From Clostridia bacterium (GTDB taxonomy: Bacteria > Bacillota > Clostridia > Christensenellales > Pumilibacteraceae): a stretch of 5,982 nucleotides of DNA. A program made the translations under genes and the position numbers. The stretch is from NCBI GenBank assembly GCA_017452405.1, contig JAFTMM010000078.1, positions 1 through 5,982 of the forward strand. Direction: 5' to 3'. The notes beneath the pieces were generated by a model, which saw nothing but the letters and a program-made list of their open reading frames with translations, was not told where the DNA came from and made no database searches. Positions 1-4,654 of this stretch are shown piece after piece (position 1 is the stretch's first letter; each line of letters opens with the position of its first letter).

Positions 1-90
1 TATATAAATATAGTGCCGAATTTTTTGCACTATTGTGTCAATTTGATTCTTGACCAATATTTGCAAACTCATTGGTTTACTTAAAATTAC

Positions 91-119
91 TTGCGAGATT
101 ATTTATCTTGTGTTATAAT
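91..119 (+). promoter_or_regulatory. Probable sigma-A promoter (extended -10) of the ApgM-family gene
   Basis: A perfect TATAAT lies at 114-119, preceded by TG at 111-112 (TGTTATAAT, the extended -10 form). A TTGCGA at 91-96 sits exactly 17 bases upstream and matches four of the six -35 consensus positions. The predicted start of transcription is near 126, giving a leader of about 54 bases before the ATG at 180. The surrounding 1-90 segment is AT-rich and shows no gene. The assignment rests on consensus matching and spacing only. Confidence 0.7.
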
Positions 120-143
120 TATTTTGAAAGAAATTTTAAGTGC

Positions 144-176
144 GTGGGAAGGTCTATACCTCCTCACTATAGGTGA
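144..176 (+). promoter_or_regulatory. Leader hairpin next to the ribosome binding site of the ApgM-family gene
   Basis: Bases 144-153 (GTGGGAAGGT) can pair with 158-167 (ACCTCCTCAC) around a CTAT loop, with one G-U pair and one A-C mismatch. The 3' arm contains ACCTCCT, the same sequence as the anti-Shine-Dalgarno end of 16S rRNA. The likely ribosome binding site AGGTGA lies at 171-176, just outside the hairpin and 3 bases before the ATG at 180. The end of the 3' arm (TCAC, 164-167) can alternatively pair with GTGA (173-176) inside that site. The pairing is visible in the sequence; any regulatory role is inference. Confidence 0.4.
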
Positions 177-179
177 ATT

Positions 180-1379
180 ATGAAATACGTTGTTATACTC
201 GGTGACGGTTGGGCGGATTATCCTGACGAGAATGGACAAACTCCGCTTACCCTCGCTAACAAACCCAATATTGACGCTATTGCTGCAAAGAGTCTGTGCG
301 GACTTTGCAAGACCGTTCCCGACGGAATGAAGCCGGGAAGCGACGTTGCGAATATGTCGGTTATGGGCTACGATCCCAAGAAGTATTATACCGGGCGCAG
401 TCCGCTCGAAGCTGCGAGTATAGGAATTGAACTTTCGGGCGCAGACGTGACCTATCGATGTAATCTCGTTACTCTTAGCGGTGATGGGCAGTACGAATCG
501 CTGACGATGAAGGATTACAGCGCAGGCGAGATTGACAGCGAAACGGCTTCCGCGCTAATTGCAGAGCTGAAAGAAAAGCTCGTGATGCCGGAAGGTTGGG
601 AGCTTTATCCCGGCGTGAGCTACCGTCATTGTCTCGTGCTCCGCTCCTCGACTACGGGCGCAGAGCTTACTCCTCCGCACGATATACTCGATCGTCCTAT
701 CGCAGACTATCTGCCGTCGGGTAAGCACGCTAAAGCGCTACTTGATTTCCAAAAACAGAGCATGGAAATACTTAAAGCCTCGCCCATTAACAAAGAAAGA
801 GTTAAGGCAGGCAAGAATCCTGCTAACTCGTGCTGGCTGTGGGGCGAAGGCACTAAGCCTGCTTTCACCGAGTTTGAAAAGCTTTACGGCATTAAGGGCG
901 CGGTTATTTCCGCCGTCGATCTTGTCAAGGGTATCGGTCTCGTAGCAGGTATGGACTCTATTGACGTTGAGGGCGCATGCGGAACTATCCATACCAACTT
1001 CCCCGGCAAAACCGCCGCCGTGCTCGACGCGATTAAGGACCACGATTTCGTATACGTGCATATGGAAGCACCCGACGAGTGCGGACACCAAGGCGACAAG
1101 GCAGGCAAAATCCGCTCCATTGAGTTGATTGACGAACTCGTTGTGCGCCCGATCTACGAAGAAATGACGAGGCGCGGTGAGCGCTTCAAACTGCTCATTA
1201 CGCCCGACCACCCTACTCCGCTTGCGCTTCGCACGCACGTTTCCGATCCCGTACCGTTCATTATCTACGACAGCGGTAAGGACGTCCACGGCGCTTCGTA
1301 CAGCGAACACGGCGTATGCTCCACGCGCGTTTTGTTTAATAGCGGTGTGGAGATGTTTGAAGAATTCCTTAAAAACTAA
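180..1379 (+). CDS. apgM: ApgM-family cofactor-independent phosphoglycerate mutase (or homoserine kinase-like relative)
   Basis: This 399-residue cytosolic enzyme belongs to the alkaline-phosphatase superfamily. ApgM interconverts 3- and 2-phosphoglycerate in glycolysis and gluconeogenesis without 2,3-bisphosphoglycerate. The family's length and landmarks are present: GDGWAD at the N-terminus with metal-ligand D9; KPGSDVANMSVMGYDP at 51-66, with S54 as the likely phospho-accepting serine; YYTGRSPLEA from 69; APDECGH with D299 and H303; TPDHPTP with D343 and H344; and EHG with H377. Both metal-binding sites therefore look intact. The start is supported by AGGTGA at 171-176, a promoter upstream and the immediate GDG motif. 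It has its own promoter and terminator, so it is probably monocistronic. The bacterial branch closest to this sequence has also been proposed to act as homoserine kinase. No threonine genes are nearby, so the substrate cannot be settled here. Family membership is firm; the exact reaction is not. Confidence 0.88.
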   Translation: MKYVVILGDGWADYPDENGQTPLTLANKPNIDAIAAKSLCGLCKTVPDGMKPGSDVANMSVMGYDPKKYYTGRSPLEAASIGIELSGADVTYRCNLVTLSGDGQYESLTMKDYSAGEIDSETASALIAELKEKLVMPEGWELYPGVSYRHCLVLRSSTTGAELTPPHDILDRPIADYLPSGKHAKALLDFQKQSMEILKASPINKERVKAGKNPANSCWLWGEGTKPAFTEFEKLYGIKGAVISAVDLVKGIGLVAGMDSIDVEGACGTIHTNFPGKTAAVLDAIKDHDFVYVHMEAPDECGHQGDKAGKIRSIELIDELVVRPIYEEMTRRGERFKLLITPDHPTPLALRTHVSDPVPFIIYDSGKDVHGASYSEHGVCSTRVLFNSGVEMFEEFLKN

Positions 1380-1384
1380 AACGA

Positions 1385-1421
1385 GTGGGGAAAATCCTTG
1401 CGGTTTTCCTCACCTCTTTTT
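1385..1421 (+). terminator. Rho-independent terminator of the ApgM-family gene
   Basis: Bases 1385-1396 (GTGGGGAAAATC) pair with 1402-1413 (GGTTTTCCTCAC) over 12 positions, two of them G-U, around the five-base loop 1397-1401. A pyrimidine run ending in five Ts (1415-1421) follows. It starts 6 bases after the stop codon. This makes read-through into the downstream two-component operon unlikely and implies that the operon has its own promoter. Confidence 0.88.
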
Positions 1422-1430
1422 CATTATATT

Positions 1431-1502
1431 ATAGACTATATATACCGCATAGACTATATATACCGCATAGACTATATATACCGCATAGACTATATATACC
1501 GC
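1431..1502 (+). repeat. Tandem repeat, four identical 18-bp units
   Basis: The unit ATAGACTATATATACCGC occurs four times without any difference, at 1431-1448, 1449-1466, 1467-1484 and 1485-1502. Each unit starts with the odd dyad ATAG-A-CTAT and contains TATATATA. Because 18 is a multiple of three, a reading frame stays open through the array into the response-regulator gene, but it has no ATG or GTG and no ribosome binding site, so I treat the array as non-coding. It ends in a palindromic TACCGCGGTA (1497-1506). It lies between a terminator and the start of a regulatory operon, which suggests a promoter or operator role. Perfect identity implies recent expansion or homogenisation, and copy number may vary between strains. 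Confidence 0.95.
1432..1496 (+). promoter_or_regulatory. Possible tandem promoters formed by the 18-bp array
   Basis: TAGACT in each of units 1-3 (4 of 6 matches to the -35 consensus) is followed, after exactly 17 bases, by TATATA of the next unit (4 of 6 matches to the -10 consensus). The pairs are 1432-1437 with 1455-1460, 1450-1455 with 1473-1478, and 1468-1473 with 1491-1496. The last would start transcription near 1503, about 33 bases before the response-regulator ATG. Each hexamer alone is weak. The support is the repeated correct spacing, the terminator just upstream and the lack of a better candidate promoter in this gap. Confidence 0.35.
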
Positions 1503-1535
1503 GGTAATTCCGCTTTCCCCTTTTCATTATATTAT

Positions 1536-2219
1536 ATGTTTAAAATTCTAATAGTCGAAGACAATCTTAATCTGCAAAAGCTGTATAACGCCGTGCTTCG
1601 CTCAAGCGGTTATACCACTCTCGTTGCAAGTAACGGCGCAGAGGCGCTTGAAGTGCTTGAAAATAATCACGCCGACCTTATGATCGTGGACGTAATGATG
1701 CCGATTATGGACGGATACGAACTCACCGACCTGCTCCGTAAAGGCGGAAGCGAAATGCCTATACTCATGATTACGGCTAAGGGCGAGCAGGCGGACAAGC
1801 GCGCGGGCTTCTTAGTCGGCATTGACGACTATATGACCAAGCCCGTTGACGAGGAAGAAATGCTACTTCGCATTAAGGCGCTACTCCGCCGATCGCGCAT
1901 AGTGAGCGAGCATAAACTCGACGTGGGCGGAACCACGCTTCACTACGACAGCCTGACAGTCACCGCTAACGGCGAAGAAACGACCTTGCCTAAAAAAGAG
2001 TTTTATCTCTTGTATAAACTGCTATCCTATCCCGGTCAGATCTTCACTAAATATCAACTGCTTGACGAAATTTGGGGGCTTGAGAGCGAGTCGGACAATA
2101 CGCTTAACGTGCACGTCAACAGGCTCCGCAACAGATTTGAAAATAACGCGGACTTCGAAATCGTAACGGTGCGCGGTATAGGCTTTAAGGCAATCAGGAA
2201 ATCGGACGATGGAAAATAA
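1536..2219 (+). CDS. OmpR/PhoB-family response regulator
   Basis: This 227-residue DNA-binding transcription factor is the output half of a two-component system. The receiver domain (about 2-118) has the acidic pair E8-D9, phospho-acceptor D52 in VDVMMP, T80 in the MITAKG motif, aromatic Y99 and K102 in the TKP motif. A winged-helix effector domain (about 127-223) follows, with KKEFYLLYKLLSYPGQIFT-type and LNVHVNRLRNRFE motifs and the terminal wing VRGIGFKA. All phosphorylation residues are intact. The ATG at 1536 is chosen because the receiver's first beta strand (FKILIVEDN) starts right there; further upstream the frame runs into the 18-bp array and terminator. There is no recognisable Shine-Dalgarno sequence before it (CCCCTTTTCATTATATT). 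It overlaps the kinase gene by 11 bases, which indicates co-transcription and coupled translation. The target genes are unknown; autoregulation through the array is plausible but unproven. Confidence 0.94.
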   Translation: MFKILIVEDNLNLQKLYNAVLRSSGYTTLVASNGAEALEVLENNHADLMIVDVMMPIMDGYELTDLLRKGGSEMPILMITAKGEQADKRAGFLVGIDDYMTKPVDEEEMLLRIKALLRRSRIVSEHKLDVGGTTLHYDSLTVTANGEETTLPKKEFYLLYKLLSYPGQIFTKYQLLDEIWGLESESDNTLNVHVNRLRNRFENNADFEIVTVRGIGFKAIRKSDDGK

Positions 2220-3381
2220 AGATAAAGAAAAAGCGACTGAATTTAACGCTGACGGCGGTAAAGACGAGGCGCCAGCGAATGCAGAAAAGAAAAAGGAAAA
2301 GTTACGCGATAAAATCAAGATTAAACTGCCCGGTCAGTTCTATACGATTACGTTCAAGATTATTTCTTACGTTTTCGTACTCGTGATTATAACGCTGACT
2401 ATTGCGCTCTGTCTTTTTGCTCTGCTATACTATAACGGTGCGTTTTCGGGAGGTGAACCGGGCAGTCCCGACGAAGGCTTGCCCGTTAGCCCCGTACTTC
2501 TCGTCGTTTTGCTCGTACTCGTCAGCGCTATTATCGGGTGCGTGCTTTCCGTCGCTCTTTACAGCTTGTCGTTTAAGGAGCTGAACCGTTTCCAATCGGC
2601 TATGAGTAAGGTAGCCAAAGGCGACTTTACCGTCACCCTCCCCGACAGCGAAGAAAACTACATGCGCGACTTAAACACGTCCTTTAACGCCATGGTGCGC
2701 TCGCTTAAATCTATCGAAACGCTCAAGACCGATTTCATTTCCGACTTTTCGCACGAATTCAAAACCCCGATAGCGTCTATCTGCGGTTTTGCAAAACTTC
2801 TCCGCAGTAAAAGCCTATCAGAGGAGGAGCGTAGCGAATATATCGAGATTATCGTTTCTGAGGCAAGCCGTCTGACTCAGCTTGCCGAGAACACGCTGTC
2901 TATGTCTAGGCTGGACAGCGCCAGCAGTATCGTGGAAAAAAGTGAATATAGCCTCGACGAACAGCTCCGCAAGTGCGCGTTGATGTTCCAAACCGAAACC
3001 GACCGCAAGAATATCGAACTGTCGTTGACCGGCGAGGACGTTATCTACTTCGGTAACGAAAAGCTCATGCAACAGATGTGGATTAACCTTATCGGCAATG
3101 CGGTTAAATTCACGCCGAACGGTGGCAAAATCGAGATCGCGGTGGAAAAAAGCGAAAAAGAAATTACCGTTTCCGTGGCGGATAACGGTTGTGGTATGAG
3201 TGAAGAAACCAAAAATCGCATCTTCGACAAGTTCTATCAAGGCGACACGTCAAGAGCTTCGGCAGGCAACGGACTAGGCTTAGCAATCGTCAAAAAGATA
3301 CTTCAAATCACGGACGGAAGTATAGTCGTAGAAAGTGAGGAAGGCAAAGGCGCGAAATTTATAGTAAAGTTAGGAATATAG
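2209..3381 (+). CDS. Sensor histidine kinase, short-loop membrane type with HAMP domain
   Basis: This 390-residue membrane kinase autophosphorylates and passes the phosphate to the regulator encoded just upstream. Residues 1-43 form a highly charged, Lys/Glu-rich cytoplasmic tail. The first membrane helix is at about 51-75, a Gly/Pro/acidic outside loop of only about 20 residues (76-95) follows, and the second helix is at about 96-120. A HAMP linker (about 121-172) has the typical KGDF turn. The dimerisation domain carries H182 in SHEFKTP. The ATP-binding domain shows the N box (N293, N297), the G1 box DNGCGM (D325), the F box IFDKFYQGD and the G2 box GNGLGL (353-358). All catalytic boxes are intact. 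The start overlaps the regulator's stop, with AGGAA at 2196-2200 as ribosome binding site. The tiny outside loop suggests sensing within or at the membrane, or through a partner protein. The signal is unknown. Confidence 0.94.
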   Translation: MENKDKEKATEFNADGGKDEAPANAEKKKEKLRDKIKIKLPGQFYTITFKIISYVFVLVIITLTIALCLFALLYYNGAFSGGEPGSPDEGLPVSPVLLVVLLVLVSAIIGCVLSVALYSLSFKELNRFQSAMSKVAKGDFTVTLPDSEENYMRDLNTSFNAMVRSLKSIETLKTDFISDFSHEFKTPIASICGFAKLLRSKSLSEEERSEYIEIIVSEASRLTQLAENTLSMSRLDSASSIVEKSEYSLDEQLRKCALMFQTETDRKNIELSLTGEDVIYFGNEKLMQQMWINLIGNAVKFTPNGGKIEIAVEKSEKEITVSVADNGCGMSEETKNRIFDKFYQGDTSRASAGNGLGLAIVKKILQITDGSIVVESEEGKGAKFIVKLGI

Positions 3382-3384
3382 TAA

Positions 3385-3414
3385 AACAGCGTTTGCGCCA
3401 ATGCAAACGCTGTT
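3385..3414. terminator. Hairpin terminator between convergent operons, probably bidirectional
   Basis: Bases 3386-3396 (ACAGCGTTTGC) pair perfectly with 3403-3413 (GCAAACGCTGT) around a six-base loop, and 3385-3414 adds an A-T pair. Read on the minus strand, the stem is followed by TTTTAC, a short U-run suited to ending glf. On the plus strand it is followed by TTCATTTATT, a weaker tail for the kinase operon. It begins 3 bases after the kinase stop and lies about 32 bases beyond the glf stop. It is the only terminator-like structure in the 65-base gap between the two genes. Confidence 0.8.
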
Positions 3415-3446
3415 CATTTATTACTTGTGCTTCAATTTATTGTAAA

Positions 3447-4550
3447 TTACTTCAGCTCCTCTTTAACGAGCTTGAGCGCGGCGGAGATGGTGTCGTCCAT
3501 ATCAAAGTATTTATACATACCCAGACGTCCGCCGAAAATTACGTTGCCCTCGGCGTCGGCTAACGCTTTGTATTTTGCGTAAAGCTCGTTGTTGCGGTCG
3601 TTGTTGACGGGATAATAAGGCTCGTCGCCCTTAGACCAGGTTGCGGGGTATTCGCGCGTCACGATCGTCTTTTCTTGCGTACCGAACTCAAAGTGCTTGT
3701 GTTCAATAATGCGCGTGAACGGCACTTCGTATTCGGTATAGTTCACTACCGCGTTGCCCTGGTAGTTGCTCTCGCTAAGCGTTTCGGTTTCAAAGCGGAG
3801 CGAACGGTATTCGAGTTCGCCGTAGCAGTAGCCGAAATATTCGTCAATCATACCGGTAAAAAGCACCTTGTCTGCAAGCGCGTCAAGTTCGGCTTTGCTA
3901 GCGAAATAATCCACGCCAAGACGAACTTCCGCACCCTGTAACATCTTTTCGGAAATCTGCGTATATCCGCCCATGGGAATACCTTGGAAGCGGTCGTTGA
4001 AATAGTTGTTATCATAAGTGAAGCGCACGGGCAGGCGTTTAATAATAAACGCAGGAAGCTCGGTGGCGCGTCTACCCCACTGCTTTTCCGTGTATCCCTT
4101 AACAAGCTTTTCGTAGATGTCCTTGCCGACGAGGTTAAGCGCCTGTTCTTCAAGGTTTTTAGGCTGATCCACCGCCGCCTCTTTTTTCTGCTCCTCGATC
4201 TTGGCTTTTGCTTCGGCAGGAGTTATTACGCCCCACATCTTGGAGAACGTATTCATATTAAACGGCATATTATACAGCTCGTTTTTATATCTCGCTACGG
4301 GGCAGTTGATATAATTATTGAACTCAGCGAAGGAGTTTACGTACTCCCACACTTCCTTGTCCGAGGTGTGGAAGATGTGAGCGCCGTACTTATGTACGTT
4401 TATCCCCTCTCGGCTTTCGGTGTATATATTGCCTGCAACGTGGTTACGCTTATCTATAACAAGGCATTTTAAGCCCCTTTTAGTTGCTTCGTGAGCGAAT
4501 ACCGAGCCGAAAAGTCCCGCGCCTACGATTAAATAGTCATACTTATCCAT
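3447..4550 (-). CDS. glf: UDP-galactopyranose mutase
   Basis: This 367-residue cytosolic flavoenzyme converts UDP-galactopyranose to UDP-galactofuranose, the donor for galactofuranose in cell-surface polysaccharides. The N-terminal Rossmann motif GAGLFG (G10, G12, G15) with D33 at the end of the second strand binds FAD. YGAHIFHT (55-62), KQWGR (W158), R172, Y183 (in TYDNNYF), R280, and the C-terminal GGRLGMYKYFD with Y348 and D350 match, at nearly the same numbering, active-site residues known from the Klebsiella and E. coli enzymes. The length is typical, with no sign of damage. The start has a strong site, AAGGAGA, 4-5 bases upstream on the minus strand. It is a single-gene unit as far as visible. 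No glycosyltransferase or polysaccharide export gene is next to it, so the glycan it serves cannot be named. Confidence 0.97.
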   Translation of the reverse strand: MDKYDYLIVGAGLFGSVFAHEATKRGLKCLVIDKRNHVAGNIYTESREGINVHKYGAHIFHTSDKEVWEYVNSFAEFNNYINCPVARYKNELYNMPFNMNTFSKMWGVITPAEAKAKIEEQKKEAAVDQPKNLEEQALNLVGKDIYEKLVKGYTEKQWGRRATELPAFIIKRLPVRFTYDNNYFNDRFQGIPMGGYTQISEKMLQGAEVRLGVDYFASKAELDALADKVLFTGMIDEYFGYCYGELEYRSLRFETETLSESNYQGNAVVNYTEYEVPFTRIIEHKHFEFGTQEKTIVTREYPATWSKGDEPYYPVNNDRNNELYAKYKALADAEGNVIFGGRLGMYKYFDMDDTISAALKLVKEELK

Positions 4551-4599
4551 TATCTCTCCTTTTTAAGCCCATGCTTTACCCCACAGGCTTAGCGTAATT

Positions 4600-4628
4600 A
4601 GTATACCCGAATTTCTTTACAAATGCAA
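4600..4628 (-). promoter_or_regulatory. Probable glf promoter
   Basis: On the minus strand TATACT (4605 down to 4600) matches five of six -10 positions. TTGCAT (4628 down to 4623) lies 17 bases upstream and keeps only the TTG of the -35 consensus. Transcription would start near 4593 and give a leader of about 42 bases. Within that leader TAAGCC and GGCTTA (4591-4586 and 4569-4564) can form a six-pair stem ending just before the AAGGAGA ribosome binding site. The -10 is good and the -35 weak. Confidence 0.45.
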
Positions 4629-4644
4629 GCAAAAGATATATAAT
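4616..4644 (+). promoter_or_regulatory. Probable sigma-A promoter of clc, predicting a near-leaderless mRNA
   Basis: TTTACA (4616-4621, five of six matches) and a perfect TATAAT (4639-4644) are separated by exactly 17 bases. Transcription is expected to start about 7 bases after the -10, near 4651, only about 4 bases before the ATG at 4655. No Shine-Dalgarno sequence is seen before that ATG, which fits. The promoter overlaps the spacer and -35 of the glf promoter on the other strand. Confidence 0.75.
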
Positions 4645-4654
4645 ATACGCAAAT

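Larger units (their letters stand above)
1400..1536 (+). repeat. Imperfect direct repeat flanking the 18-bp array
   Basis: The segment 1400-1433 resembles 1501-1536. Both begin GCGGT, continue with a TTCC and pyrimidine-rich part, and end in the identical 16-mer TTTTCATTATATTATA (1418-1433 and 1521-1536). The left copy includes the 3' arm and T-run of the terminator. The right copy ends on the first base of the response-regulator ATG. The arrangement suggests an old local duplication, after which the 18-bp unit expanded between the copies. That history is inference. Confidence 0.6.

Noticed and set aside
11..32. Inverted repeat TAGTGC / GCACTA around a T-rich loop, possibly the terminator of a gene to the left.
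   Set aside because: The stem has only six pairs with a ten-base loop, and no T-run follows the stem on the plus strand. The 1-90 region otherwise shows nothing I can name.
738..1310. Antisense 190-codon frame on the minus strand inside the ApgM-family gene.
   Set aside because: It lies wholly within a gene with a convincing family match and shows no recognisable domain or ribosome binding site.
1431..1502. CRISPR array.
   Set aside because: The units are 18 bp and directly abut with no spacers, and no cas gene is present.
1501..1524. Second terminator or attenuator (GCGG, TAATT, CCGC, then T/C run) before the response regulator.
   Set aside because: The stem is four pairs only and the following tract is interrupted by four Cs, too weak to call. 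It is better explained as the degenerate copy of the flanking repeat.
1398..1535. In-frame N-terminal extension of the response regulator starting at TTG 1398, reading IDYIYR four times.
   Set aside because: The TTG lies inside the terminator loop, there is no ribosome binding site or promoter for it, and the receiver domain begins exactly at ATG 1536. The open frame is a by-product of an 18-bp unit without stops.
3984..4472. Plus-strand 162-codon frame opposite glf.
   Set aside because: It is fully covered by a complete, well-conserved glf, and there is no independent evidence of coding.
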